NCBI RefSeq assembly: GCF_051401765.1
Contig: NC_135067.1
Span: 20,951,501 to 21,015,500 of the forward strand
DNA length: 64,000 nt
Reading direction: 5' to 3'
Source: Calliopsis andreniformis
Lineage: Eukaryota; Arthropoda; Insecta; Hymenoptera; Andrenidae
The stretch's first letter is position 1, and the number at the start of each line of letters is the position of its first letter. Positions 1-12,999 of the stretch are shown here, piece by piece. The notes below the pieces were generated by a model. The model was not told the DNA's origin. It saw nothing but the letters and a program-made list of their open reading frames with translations, and made no database searches. The translations under genes were made by a program, and so were the position numbers.

Positions 1-2400
1 TTCATCTTTTTTCTAACTCTGTGCTCAAAGGTTAAATGTTTGTAATGTTTTTGCAGCGGAAGAGAGTTTATACTCGTGGCTAAATGAAGTCACTATTCGT
101 ACCCTTTTTCCATCCGCGTTCGTCTTTGCTTCTTGAAAATCCCTAGTATTCTCTCCTACTTTTACCGCTCTTCCTGTTGCTCCGTCTCTTTCTCGATCGC
201 AGGCGTTCATAGTTTGTCCCTGTTTCCCCTCCAAAAGCACCCAACTCCGGCAGGACAATCGTGGCGAGTTGCAGCGGCAGTTACGCTCCTTGGTACCAAG
301 CGGAGGAGTGAGCGAACGGGCCGGAGAATTGGTGGACGGAGTTCAGATAAGAGAATCGCCACTTACTGGAAGAAAAATGCACCCACCTGATTAAAGAGAT
401 CTCTCAGAGACGGAGCGACAGGAACCTTTTCGGTTTAACTGGGGAATTATTTCTGCGCGTTGATCAGTGCACCCTCATTGTTCAACTTGCATTAATTTTT
501 ATGATCTGACAATTTATACTTGAAAATGGGATAGAACTTATCCTACTCTGTTTCATGAAATCTTGTTATATACTTTCTCAATTAATTATTTTGAGGACAT
601 GTTTCTTATAAAATTTCAATTTAGTTGTAAAGTAGTTTCAAAATTTTTCCATCCAACCTTTTTCTATGTTTCTCTTCGTTAACATTTTCTTTCTGCATCT
701 TAGATAAAATCGCGGTCGAAGGACAGAAAGACATAGCCAGTAACTTGATAGAGATAGTACAGAGAATTCGCCAAGTTAGCCCATCCTGACTAGTCACGAG
801 TTTCTTTTATCGGCATAGTCAACAGTAGCATATTCATTGTCTTCAAATAGGTACCTCGTATCCTGCTGCCTCTTTATCTTCCTCGGTTCTTGGATTTCGT
901 TCTTGCAACTCTTCTTCAGCCTTCGTTGCTTCGTTCAACCGTTCAACGGAATTAACTGATACGGAGCGAGTAACCTCAGGAATGAATGAAGCACGCGAGG
1001 AGCATAAATTAACCGACACGATCCGTGGGGAACAAGTTTAACTAGTTTCGAACACTTTCCGTCACTCGGTATTAGTTCGAGCAGTAGTGTCGATGTTTTC
1101 CCGTCGCAATGGCACATGAAACCGAAAAATTGCACGTAGAAAGTTTGAACGACTTGCAGGTTTCCAAATCTGGGGACATGTCTTTCCTTACGGCTCCAGT
1201 TTTATTACCAAATCGTAACGAAAGTGACGACTACTTAATTGTTCCTACAATTTCCTGTTTCTCATTTAACTCTACATGTCGAAGAAACGAGAACGATCTA
1301 ATACCCGCCTCGTTTTAATGCAAAAACCTTCGCCACGGGGATCGACGCGAAGGGGACATCGTTACTGGTCACAGTGAAATGAAAGGGGGTTGCGAAACAA
1401 TCACAGTGAACCCCAGCTATCGTTGATCAAAGCTCGAAATGTCCTCAAAGGATGGAAGTTCAACATGTCTCTGACAGATGTTTCAGTAGGACACCTTTTT
1501 CTTTCTCGTTCCATGAACAAAATATAAGCGTTAGGAATTGGTGATTGAGCCACGTAACCAATCGGATCAAAAGGAATGCAGTTTCTGTGATTCTGCCAAA
1601 AGAGGCGGTGTAATTACGTCGGGCAAAGGGATTGTTTCGAAATCGATCGAGGAACTAACACTCCAACGCCCGAAGGAAACGTCCTCGACGACGCGACGTG
1701 GTGAAATGCGACAACTGTGCTTCGGAAGAGAGAAGAGGAGGGGGTCAAATAATTTTCCATTATTACCGAATAAGAGGGAAACCGCGGCGGTTATGGCCGT
1801 TCGAATCGAAGTTTTGAAACAAATAACTCGAAGTTTGGGAACGATTTAGAGGTTGTTTCGCAATTTATGAATCTCGTAAGTTACTGATGAAATTCATGAA
1901 GAAGGGGAGAGGCTGAGGAAGAGGGGGTAGACTAGCCGACGATAGTGAAATTCCTTGCGAGGTATACTCAATTTTCAATTCATTTCGGTATAAGTTCATC
2001 CAGCTGGCACAGTTTCAGATCCGCAGATCAAATACAGTCAGGTTTCTTTTGCTCTGAATTTCGACTAGCACGATATTACGAAGCAATCGTTATCCAAGTT
2101 CCGGTGTTACTTCCAGTATAGACTGTTTGTAGATGACGCTGTTTATTTGGGCAGGAACCTTCGAGGCATGTCTTCAGTTCGAGTGTTCCCTATTTAAGAC
2201 TCTCAAAAATTGGTAAATACTGCAAGAATGGGTGAAATTTTATTCCAAAAGAATCCGTAAAATTCCACGTAGAAATATCCACTGTGAAATATAAAAATGA
2301 AGCTCATTTCGCATTACACATATTTCATCGAATTCTGAGGTTTAGAACTATCCTAAACGCGCAATTAACGCAGAACTACTAGACATAGTTTCGTTACGTG
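1..2400. other. Non-coding stretch, no gene seen
   Basis: Mixed-composition DNA with short open frames on both strands (for example 133-390 and 1538-1849 on +). None has a recognisable motif, a balanced composition or convincing flanking splice sites. No tRNA box A/B pair, simple repeat or strong hairpin was noticed. It is probably intergenic or intronic. Confidence 0.6.
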
Positions 2401-2429
2401 CACGTCAGTTCATTTATTGCGAAAAGAAG

Positions 2430-2449
2430 CTATTCGCTATTGCGAATAG
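2430..2449. repeat. Small perfect hairpin, 8-bp stem
   Basis: CTATTCGC is followed by a 4-nt TATT loop and its exact reverse complement GCGAATAG. Arms of 8 bp are expected by chance a few times in a window of this size, so no function is claimed. Confidence 0.5.
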
Positions 2450-3229
2450 GGCTGAAACTTTTATCAAAGTATGCTCCGAAGCGTTCTAATTTTGCCCAGG
2501 TATGCGCGACCGCTCGAGGGTATTCTGATATAAGTATCACAATCAACCGCGGCTTCGAAATTGCGTCGATTATTGATCAGTTTAATTACCATCGATTTTA
2601 CCTCAACTGTTAATTCCACAGAGTACTTCCGAAGCAGTTGAACGCCGCCATATTCCCTCCTCGATCACGAGGCTACTTTCTAGTTAGAAACGTTCCCTGT
2701 AACACGTACTATTTTGGAATTTTGAAATTGGGAAGGGCCGTTGCTCCGAAATTGCTTTCGAAGAAACATAACCGTTGCATTATTCAAACGCGCCCTCTCC
2801 CGTTTCGCTGGATGCACGGGGCCACCAGCGAGCGAATAGCTCTGCACTTTCAACGACCGTTCATTTGTCACAAAACTGTGTTTCGAAGCGTCGACGGGAA
2901 GTTTCCGCGTAACACGGTCCAGGATCGTTCTAATTCCGTCGGCTGGCCAGGATCGGCCGTAGAAGCGCGGCCAATCGTAACGATGTCAGGTCACCGCCTA
3001 TATTCTCCTCGGAGCGCATTCGAGCGGGGCAATAACGGCGAGGCCCCAACTCGCAACGCATTCGCTTCGCAATAAGTTCGACGATTGTGCCGACGCGGCG
3101 CGGCGCGGCGCGCCGCTCGAGGAAATTAAAACTTGTGCAATTCGGCAGGATCCCTAGGTAACTCTGGCCAGGTTTATCAGCCGCCGGCTCTATGTTCCCA
3201 GGCAACAGGATAAAACAAAGGCTGGGGGC
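2450..3229. other. CpG-rich non-coding block with GGCGC repeat
   Basis: The + strand is open from 2638 to 3075 (145 codons beginning with TTG), but overlapping frames on the - strand are open too, and the translation is Arg/Ser-rich with no domain. At 3091-3119 there is a short run of about four GGCGC units, the most GC-rich point in the first 10 kb. This looks like CpG-rich non-coding DNA rather than a gene. Confidence 0.5.
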
Positions 3230-3480
3230 ACAAGGGAAGAAAGGGATCGCGTCAGGATGGGTTACGAGAGAGAAGGATGGAGGGGAGGAATAAACACGTA
3301 TTTGCGAGCGCGCATACGCGGAAAAAAGACTCGATAGCGTGGAGATTAGAGGAAAAGAGAGACAGGGAGAGGGATTGGCAAAGGCAGGGAAGTATGCAAA
3401 TACACGTGGAACACAGGAAAAGAGGGAAATGGTTTACTCTAGGCAGCAAATAATAGGTGAGGCGGAAGAGGGAAGGCTTA
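3230..3480. repeat. Purine-rich tract on the + strand
   Basis: The + strand is dominated by AG-rich words such as GAGAGAGAAGG, GAGGGGAGG and GAGAGACAGGGAGAGGG. This creates a Leu/Ser/Cys-rich open frame on the - strand (3252-3449) that is a low-complexity artefact. Polypurine tracts can adopt unusual structure, but nothing here shows a function. Confidence 0.55.
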
Positions 3481-4130
3481 GCTAAGCCACGACGTGAGCA
3501 TTCTCCAGGGTAATTTTAATTCTCGACCAAAGTTCCTGCCACTGGCGCATTCATATTGCCGGCATTACTCTCGTTGAGGCAGAGTTTTGATCATCCTTCT
3601 ACGTGGTCGATGAGTGAAAAATGTAGCGCGTGCACCATGCCGTTTCCCTCGAGGATGCTTCATTAGTGTGCCTGTTTACAAGACTTCAGGATGATGCGCC
3701 AGCTACGCTCGATTTGTCAATTTAACGACCTGATTTTTCAAGCCGGTACTTTCGCACTGAGAGCGCCCGAGGCCGCTTTTTATCCGCCGGATTCGTGCGG
3801 CTGCATTCCTAGATAAAGGGTTCGCCACCGCGCCGGTGCTCGCCGTTAGCCACGCGTTACGCGACCATTTCATTTCGGTTACAAATAGCGCGACTAATTA
3901 TCTACGAAGTCCTTAATCATACGAGTTCTAAAATTCTTGAGAAAGAAGAACTTGCTTACATGAAATTCAGTAGCTATATTTCGAAAGGCTAGGAATACCG
4001 TATCACGCTCGGTTAGAAATATATCTGACAAATCTAAAGACTAGTATTTCCAAATCACGACGACCCAGGGACACCTTAAATTCCTTGGCGGAAGCCGCGA
4101 AAATATTCGGTGCATAAAGAAGCGGCGAGA
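3481..4130. other. Non-coding stretch, no gene seen
   Basis: Mixed sequence without a long open frame or obvious repeat. Pieces around 3760-3900 are CpG-rich. Confidence 0.5.
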
Positions 4131-4750
4131 AGTGGAGCGATAAGAGACAGAGACAGAGAGGGTGAACCGTTGCAGTTGTCAGTGACACGGAGGGTTAGGA
4201 GGCATTTTACATCGCGGGACCAGGAGCACCCCGTAAAAAAGGAACCTCGCCGCTCGAGCTGCGCTCGTAATCCGTGAAAACCACAAGACGATGTGGTAAA
4301 ACGAAAAATTTTCGTTGTCCTGCCGGCTGGACGTGGCCGTACTTACGCGGATATGAATTAGGATAGGGCAGAGTCCACACAAAAGCCGAGGCGCTTGCGC
4401 TGAAAGCGCCTAACGGAGGGGGTGGCCGATAGTGGTGGCCGTCGTCGAAAGGGGGGTAACAGCTCCGCTGAGCAAGGCCAACTGTGAAGAGAGAGGGGGT
4501 CGTTGGAAGCTTCTGCGGGAAACGGAGAATCTGCGAGAGCCAGTGCATTTCGCGTCGCGACGCCCTTCATTCCCACGACCCGCACTTAAAGGTGAATCGG
4601 GGCGCACGAGTAACACCACCGACAGAACTGGATCTGCGCGTTGCAACCCCCGCGATACACGTGTCGAAGTACAGTTACGCTCCACTCGGTTCCTCAGTGA
4701 GTGATAAATTAAATGAAAAATTCACAACACTATAGGGAAAGGAAGATAGG
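4131..4750. other. CpG-rich block, possible 5' non-coding exon
   Basis: Several frames of 70-110 codons are open on both strands at once, which reflects GC content rather than coding. On the + strand a good splice donor, TCA|GTGAGT, has its GT at 4697-4698, so a 5' exon ending at 4696 is possible. No TATA box or clear initiator was found upstream, and no protein family was recognised. Confidence 0.25.
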
Positions 4751-5859
4751 AAAATTATTTGAAAACTGTCCACGTGTAAGAATTGCGATCCTAAGTGCAT
4801 AAAGATTTTTGAAGAAATTTGGTGAATTGGAATTATTGCACGAATCTTTCTGTTATTCACGTGCCATGATTCGCAATTTTTTTATTGCTGTGAAAAATTT
4901 GAATTTGACAGACCACTAGGATTTCTAGTTTTGAGGTTTCTTTCTCATTTCGTTCGTGAATTGGATGTGTTCACTGTGAGTGCCCGATAGAAACGTACAT
5001 TCGTCACAAAGATAAGAAAAGAGAGAGATAACGTCTGGTTGGTAAACACGTTGATTTGCAGTCCGGCCGGCAACGATCGTTCAAAATACACACGCTGGTC
5101 TTTACATTTTCCACGTAATCTCGTGAACCTTCGCATGGAGCGGCGTGGCATCACTTAATTCGCCGGAGGGCGCTCTTAAAATTGAAAATTATGCAAACAT
5201 AATTTTCATCGTGGCGCTCGGTGGCATCCTCGTTCGCGACAGAGGTACGCGTCCTACGCGTGTTGATTTGCAAAGTTCGTTGTCATCAGAAGCGTACAGA
5301 GGAACGATTCCAGTTAGTTTTCAACCATTCCTACCAACGTACAATTTTTCTTCTCTTTTTTTCCGATTTTAATTGATTTTCGATCTCGATCTCCCACGGA
5401 TGCGAATACTGTGTTTTTCACTGGCTCACTATAATTCTTTTTTATTTAGTAACTTACCTTTAATATCCTCTGAAGTTTTCGCTCCCCTTTCATTTCGGCA
5501 TGCACATCGATATTCTTAATCACGATCTCACACATTTTACCGCCCCTGTCCAAGTTTTACTAAATTATGCGACTACTTCTTTCCACTCGCTTCTACGATT
5601 TTTCTTCCCCCTTTCATGGAGTTTTCGCGCAAGTTCCGCTTAGGGTTCTTTTCGAAGGTCGACTCCGACCACGCAGAAATAATGATCGAAAGCTTTCGCA
5701 GCAATTATGAATGTCGGAAGTTCGGGTCGAAGTTGACAGTTAGTCGATGATTCACGTCCTACCCTCTCGACGTTTTAAGTGTTAATGACTGTCGAGACGG
5801 CGTCGCCCTGTTTCGCCATAATATTTATTTCGGGTACGATCTATCGCTGTTGGTCAGTT
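4751..5859. other. Non-coding stretch, no gene seen
   Basis: AT-rich DNA followed by pyrimidine-rich DNA (about 5340-5620) with no coding signal, hairpin or microsatellite of note. Confidence 0.5.
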
Positions 5860-6200
5860 CACTCCTGCACCACATAATTACACGCTTAAAATCTGTGTCG
5901 TTAAATGATTTTTAATCGCATCGCATTAAATGAAGTGCATCAAAATTACATGAATATTTACGGGGCGGTCCCGGTCGGCAGGATTGCGTTTTAAACGATT
6001 TGCCGGCGCCCGCGCCACACCGCGACGGTGAAAATTGCATATTAAATATCCGCATAATGTAAACTAATTTGCGTAAGTAAACCGTGTAACGATCAATTAA
6101 TTAACGATAACAGGGAAGTTAACGATATAATTCGCGACTTTAAAGTTCTGCGGGCGGAGCTTTTTATTAAAATCACGGGGCGGTGCCTGGTGGGAGTAGG
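5860..6200. promoter_or_regulatory. Candidate conserved non-coding element
   Basis: The block is dense in homeodomain-type cores (TTAAT, ATTA, CAATTAATTAACG near 6093-6107) and octamer-like words (ATTGCATATTAAAT, ATCCGCATAATG), interleaved with GC-rich islands. It carries stops in all frames. This texture is typical of developmental enhancers in insects. It is an inference from texture; cross-species alignment is needed. Confidence 0.25.
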
Positions 6201-8210
6201 TGAAACGCCGTGAACAAATTGGAACGTTCGACGTGTACTTTTTGACACGATCTATCTACGTTACGTTATTAACGTCGACCGTCGAGTCTGTGCCGTATGA
6301 ATATGAATCGCCAGGACGTTAATGCAACGCCATGGGAGCGTACGTTTCCCAAATGTCGTCGACGTGATTAGATAATTCATGACAAGTCTGTGCACCATCA
6401 TTTGGCTACCTACGAATTTCAACCTAGAAGAATAACTTTAGGTGAGTACACAAACCTTTGTAAAAAGTCTTTCTTCACACAGTAAACGTATTTTTATGTT
6501 CCACCTTGTTGAAAAAAGGGCCCCGGTTTGGGTTCAATCGAGATTTGGTAAATATTGAATTTTCAGTTATGCCCAGCTGTCAAGCTTTTACGTCGGCAGT
6601 ATTTGTTCGAAGTATGCGAATGTTATTTATTGTGCTTGCTCGTTGACAGTCGTAAAACTGTAAAATTGCGCACATCAGTTGCTACGATCCGTGTTAATAT
6701 AGAAATGGAAAGAGTTATTTAAAACGTTTTGACTGGTAAACTGGTACACGCAAGCGTGGATGCATTTGCGAGAATTCTGTTTATGAATACATGTAGTAAG
6801 GATTACGTACTGAGAAATTATGATTACTTAACTAAAGATATTTTCAGAACATAAAGATCCCGCTGTAATTTTGTGCAGTTTTTTGCAACGAGACCCAGTT
6901 ACTCGTATTATTCCACTCGTTGAATTTGGAATTAGATCAACATGAAACGATGGGAGGGAAACAGAAGGAGTGTCGGGCCGATTAACGCGAAACCGAGTCG
7001 GCTGCTATGCAGTCGCTTTAATTTTCCCTTCGCCGTCTTAATTCACCACGGTAATTCGCGTTCATATTTCACTCGGTTAGAAAGGCGTCGCGAACTACGG
7101 CAAATTATCCGTAAAATTGCAACGGTTTAGGGCGGTGGCTATCTCTCGAACTCCTTAACGAAATTTTCTGCAGGTGAGCACGCGTCGTAGCTTCTCATCG
7201 GCAACGAGTTTAAAAGTTTAACGGGTGCAACAGGAGCTGGTCGATTTCCGGTGCGATGGAAAAATTAATAAAAGAGGCTGGAGCTGCCGGGGGGATCATA
7301 TTGCTCGAGCAAACGACAAAGGGAGAAAAAAAGGATCGAATAGCCTCCACCCCCGTCCACTTCTAGTACGATAATCACTTTTCATATTGATCCGATTAGC
7401 TAGATCAATGTCACTTGGCTCAGTTCGAACCCAGTTAAGTCTCGATCGTTAATTACGCGCGGTAACCAGTTCCATGGAGGGATATGAATAATCGTACCTC
7501 CGCGGTGACGTCCCATCATTGATGAACGCTTCGGACAGGTGTCTTTTCGAGCGCCCTCCGACAGAGGATAGTTTTACGAGAACGATATTAACGTGAAATC
7601 GCGATAGACGCGTTCAAATTTATATTCTACCTTATTATCTTCCTGTTCGCTCGCTTAGCGGGCCATTTCAAGTGATTATCGACCCTTATCGATGAAGTTC
7701 TTGAATATTGCATTGTAAGCGTATTTTTTTGGAAATATACGTATCGATGGAGAACAGACAAGGATTAAAGTTATACAGTTACAAATAAAAAAGAGTTGAA
7801 ATCGTTCATAGAAATTTCACGCCCGTTTGTACGCTGGATTAAACACGTTCGTCGGGATTTCAAGGGTAATAAAATCTGATCGTACCCTATAAATCGAAAT
7901 CGTATTTCTCTTTGTTCACACGATTTTTATAAATTCTCGTCATGGTTATACCATTTTGATCCTCTATCCGTGACGGTAACAGAATATTTCAACGATTGGT
8001 ATCAGCATGATTGCATCAATACTATCGTTTGTTTCTAACAAAAAAGTTTCATTTTATGAAACATCTGTTTGTAGCACGAGAAATGATACCCATTTCAGTA
8101 ATATTTCCTTTGTAATCTTGAACTGAACTGTATACAACTCTTCATTTTACTGCACATGTAAGGAATTACAATATTACATACAACTGTATCTTATAGAATC
8201 GTAAAACGAG
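6201..8210. other. Non-coding stretch with one donor-like site
   Basis: No gene was recognised. On the + strand TTTTCTGCAG|GTGAGC (GT at 7174-7175) reads as a strong splice donor and, just before it, a weak acceptor. The 62-codon frame at 6942-7130 stops before the donor and has no domain, so any exon here would be untranslated. The end of the block (7680-8210) is AT-rich. Confidence 0.4.
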
Positions 8211-8236
8211 AAAGGAGAAGTATCTCCTTCTCCTTT
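8211..8236. repeat. Perfect hairpin, 10-bp stem
   Basis: AAAGGAGAAG, a 6-nt loop TATCTC, then CTTCTCCTTT. The arms are exact reverse complements with a purine-only 5' arm. It is too short for a microRNA precursor. Confidence 0.6.
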
Positions 8237-8347
8237 ACAGGAATAAGGACCGAGCACAAGGGAAAACGGGTCGTCTGTTGTCAGACAAAGCTTGTTATCC
8301 ACATGAGAAGTGCTACATCTCGCTGTAACTTTTGATGCCTGCGTTAT

Positions 8348-8671
8348 TTAAAATATCGCTGTGTATAAAGGTTCTCTATGGTTTCCAAGATCGTTAAAAG
8401 CAAACGTAAAGCACGGCGTTACATCCTGACGCATTTCAGGAGTAACAAAACTACGAAACAGTACAAAGACTTTTTCGCAGTATGAAATATAAGATTCGGA
8501 AGCGCTAATATATTCGCCAAAAAATTCAGTGGTCAGAGTTAGCGTAATGGGCAGCGTATTATCCACGAGCGCGGTCTCATAAATACCCTGGCACAAGGTA
8601 GAACAAAACAGAACTCGAAAATGGCAAGAAAAAAGGAACGGTAGAATGTACACATCGAGGACGTCGATCAT
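8348..8671 (-). other. Unassigned 107-codon open frame (doubtful)
   Basis: The frame starts with ATG at 8671-8669 and stays open for 107 codons. The translation begins MIDVLDVYILPFLFSCHF. It is less arginine-rich and more evenly composed than most chance frames in this window, with a hydrophobic N-terminus (about residues 6-28). I recognise no family, catalytic motif or repeat. There is no clear promoter to its right and no supporting splice signal. It could be a short single-exon gene, an exon of a larger one, or chance; chance is most likely. Confidence 0.12.
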
Positions 8672-11600
8672 AAGCTTTTAAGCCCCTCGTACCCCAACGA
8701 TGGGAATAAACGCGGTTTATACAGTTGCACGCTTAATGCTCCGATCCGTGCAATTCCGCGCGTTAATCGGGCCTGGCAGCAGGGCAGCTTTTATTTAGCA
8801 CGATAACGAGAAATTAGCTGCGAAACACAGCGATGCACCAGGTGTAATTGGGTGCATCGATTAAAAACTGTTGGAAAATCTGGGAACCATTGGTCCTCCC
8901 TGTCTCCCGTGCGAGCTTTTTCCCCCGTTTCCCGCGTGACGAACGCGCTGCTAGATGAGACCTAGATTCGAGGCTTTCGCGTAAACTCCAGGGAAGTATT
9001 AGCCCGGATTCGTCGTTCGAGACCACTCGCGAATCAATAGCCAATCGGTGCAATAGTTTAAAGGTACGCTCGGTTACAGTGTCGAATGAAATACAATTCG
9101 CATGGTAGTTAGAGGTGAAGACAGGGTGAAGTGTTTTCGAGAGAAATTGCTTGTCGCGAATTACGTTACGAAATTCGCGTCAAATGTTCCTTTTGCCACT
9201 CGTAGTGTTTGTTGGCGTGAAAATTCCAGTGTAATTATAATTTCTGGGTAAAGGCTCTACAGCTCCTCCTACCTTGTACCAACTCTCGCAGCTTGTGGAA
9301 GTTCTATGAATTTAATCACGCTCATGAAGTCTTTCCGTTGCATTGGCCAGATCGGTAATAGAAAATTCCATTTCTACCAGCCGGAAGTAATACTTCCATC
9401 AAGGTGTGTCAAAGAAAACTGGAGGAGTGAGAGCTTCAAAGTTCCTGGAGCAGTTTGATATAAAACGGAATGATTAAAGGGTTCGTTAGTGGCGAGTCTT
9501 GAAATTGCTGGTCGCGTTTTTATTTCGTTGACCTGTATTCCATGAAGTTGAAAGTGTTGAAAAAATGTTGAATATTCGTTTCATTATGCTCCGGTTCTTT
9601 TGCAAATTTCATTTCGTTACACTTTTTACTAGTTGCATATTTGCGCAGTTTTCAGTTGGATCTGTGACCTCGTTTGAATCGAGTCGAAAGGAAATTTTAT
9701 ATACTCTCCTACTTCTACTTTACAATGCGAGCCCTGAAACTGAATAGGGGTCAAAAACTCACCATGAAATTTTAATTACGAACTTAAGAACAAAATTGTT
9801 TCCATAGTATTCACTGCGAAATTTTTTTGAACGCTTTCGTTATAAAGATAACAGGCACCTTAATTAGACTTAGCTAAACTTTTTAATAAAGAACTATTCT
9901 GGTTCGCCTTTGTGTCTGTGCACATGTGATTGTTTAGACGAAGCGATAAGTACACAGACGTACACCTGTGCGCGCGTTATCAATACAGTAATTTTCCAAG
10001 TTCATTTACCTACGCCGTAACTGTGGTCAATTTGCCGCAGCATCCGAGTTTGGGAACACTGCAACTTCCTATCTGTAACACTTTCAAGATCGCCCACACG
10101 TGTCGCGAAGTTTCGACAGATATCACTACTACACTAATACTAAACTTCGACGATTTCCTGCTAATCGTTATTACATTCACCATTCGATCCACATACGATG
10201 TCATTACAGATTCATTGTGGTAATTTACTCCCATTTTATATCACGTGAAGGAAAACAATCGTTGTGAATACTAGTTATTGAAATGCCAACTATAAAATTT
10301 CCTTACCATTTAATTTTCCATCCACCGTTCGTGCTTTGGAACGACCAAATGCAACGCGCGAATAAAATGAGCACGCAAAAACGGTAAATCTACTTTGGAC
10401 GTGTTGGTGGTCCGCATACGTGGATGCAGAGATAGAAAAGCGATTTTCTTTACTAGAGGAGGAAACATGAATTTTATTCAACTACGGCGGTTTAATCCAA
10501 TCGATCGTATGAAATGATTGTTCTTACGGTGTTACAGTGCGCGAACATCGAACATCATTTAACGTTATTGAGCGATTTAACGCGTTTCTTTCAAGAGCAG
10601 AGCCTTTTTTCACAAAGACTTGAGATAATGAGAGTCGGGCTTGTAGGACTTTTAAACGGCCTCGTTTCGTTCGTGTGTGCTGACGCTGCTTAACTTGTAT
10701 ATATTTTAACCCTATCTTGCTTTTAATTAATGGAACAGCACTTGTCCTCTCGGTAATCTTTTTGAAGAGTTGTAAATTGAAGTGACGAAAAGTGGAAACC
10801 GAGGTGTATATTTCACTCTAAATGTTTGAAAAGATCGCTTCAGAGAACTTGCGCACGGTAATATAGAAAAAGTTTAGATTTACTGTTTCTTTAATCTGGA
10901 CCTTCTTTTTCATTAGGAATTAAACAGGAAGAAGGACTGCTCTCCGTTGAAGGATTAATCGCTCTCGATAATGTACTCAATCGCCAATATTTCGATGATC
11001 TAAAGCACTTTGGGCGCACTTGACGTTCAGTAAACGTTTACGTGTAAAGTGAGGGCACACTTTATAACAGCTGTCAATGGGCCAGCCATCACAAAGGCCC
11101 GTATGCGAGTATCGGCGGCTTTGTACACGTGACAGAACGCTCGATCGAGTGCTTTACGATGGAAATCGGTGGTAAAAGTCAAAGGGCTCTCAATGATTTC
11201 GGAAACTGAAACTTGGAAATACCAACGTCGCTTTCTAAAGCAAACATTACCGTTCAATACGGTGTTAATGCTTAGCACGAAACGTCGTTAGATGCTTTTA
11301 TCCTCGGGAACTCTCGGTCCCTTGAACAGTTGACTAAATGAAATTAACGTCGCAAAATAAATATCCGGTAGTTAATTTTATGTAAACTCCGCTGGTTGAG
11401 CTAACTTTTTTTATTTATAGTCCCTTTAACATTCCCGCGATACCATAGGAACTTGGCTAAAAAGTTCGCCAAAGTACCCACTGTGCATTCCGCTATTAAA
11501 CTTAGCTCGTTTAAGTTTAGCAGACTGTTCGACGCGGTCCGCGTTACACGCTTCATTTACAAACCTACGCAGAATTTAATTGCTAAGTAATTCAGTGGTT

Positions 11601-12999
11601 TGACGGATTAACGAGGATTTATAAGAGACAACAGAGGAATCTGAGTCATCTTGGTCGACTATTCTCCACGCTTAAACGCACTCACACAGAAAGATTTTCA
11701 TGTGTTTGTTTCTTCTTTATATAACAATCAAGAAAGGTTCGTACATTTTATTTGACTCTTTCATACGCAATTTCATACTTGTTTCACTTCGTTTTATATG
11801 TATTTCATTTCCGTGTTAAATTGATTTTTTCCAGCTTTTTCATGTAATATATTATAACGTTGTACGTAGACTACACTGTGTACTCACACACTGAGTGTTC
11901 CATTTGTTACGTGAAATATAACAACGACGAAAATATTAATTCATCACCGCTTCACCATTCGTTCAGGTTTGGCGCTGGAAATGAATTATTATTTAAATTG
12001 GACAGATTTATGTGTATAGTCTCGCAAAAATAAATATCGCTATTAATGATAGAAAAATATCAGTATATCGATTGAGGCAACAAACGTTGCTAGACATATG
12101 CAATTGTACTATTGCCGGAGCACTATATCTTCGTACTCAAATAACAATCCATCATTTCCAATTAAGGTTTCCAATGTTTCAACAGTAACGACAAGGAATT
12201 CCACTAGACTTTTTCGACAGGGAAATTATAACTTGGGTATTGGTACATCCTTCCATGTCAATTAATTTTTCGAGTTATGATGCATTCATCGATACAGTCT
12301 GACTAATCCTAGTCCAGATCACCTGCCTTCTACACTCCAACGCATCTACAAGCACGCGATGCATCGACAGCGAAAGAGTCGTCGATATCGCATCGGGGCG
12401 AAGTGCAGCCAGCATTGATCAACAATAGCACGGTTTCCGCGTGAAATAACAGGCGGGAACACGGGCACGGCACGACATAGGTGTTAAGCCTGAACACGGG
12501 CCACTTTGTGAATATCAATGCGACCAAGAGTATACACTCGGCAGGCCACTTTTGCGGAAGCACAGTCGGGGCCAGGTAACCGCCTATTGGATCCTAGTTC
12601 ATGTCACTGAGGCTGTAACTAGGCGAGGCGTCCTTTGTGATTGACGCCCCTGCGGTTTAATACTCACGCGCGTCTGCGTCAATTAAAGTTTGGAGGGACT
12701 GGACGAGCAGCCAATAACATGACGGTCGAATATGCCGGAGGAAAGGGTGCAGTAAAGACAGTCTTTTTGCACGGCCATATAGGAAATTAATCGAACATGA
12801 GTCAGCGGTAATTACAAGGGAAAATTGTAACGGGAATTCATATGAATATCATTTACCATGTGGAACGCGCTGAGAGGTTGTTGTTTTCAGAACCGGGCAG
12901 CGCAGCATTTCGATTAAAATGATCTGAATCCAGTCACTCCTCTAATTAAAAACTGCATTGATTGCTGATTGAAAAATGAACAGATATACTGATAGAGTT
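8672..12999. other. Non-coding stretch, no gene seen
   Basis: About 4.3 kb of mixed DNA. Scattered frames of 60-97 codons (for example 9565-9747, 9930-10223 and 12330-12563) have no domain and overlap frames on the other strand. The part from about 11690 to 12100 is AT-rich. No microsatellite or long inverted repeat was noticed. Confidence 0.55.

Noticed and set aside
2638..3075. 145-codon frame on +
   Set aside because: Starts with TTG, overlaps - frames, and has the composition of CpG-rich chance DNA.
3252..3449. Leu/Ser/Cys-rich 65-codon frame on - resembling a signal or membrane segment
   Set aside because: It is the translation of a purine tract and therefore low-complexity.
8211..8236. 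Possible microRNA precursor
   Set aside because: The stem is only 10 bp, far shorter than the 22 or more bp needed. No familiar insect microRNA sequence was recognised anywhere in the window.
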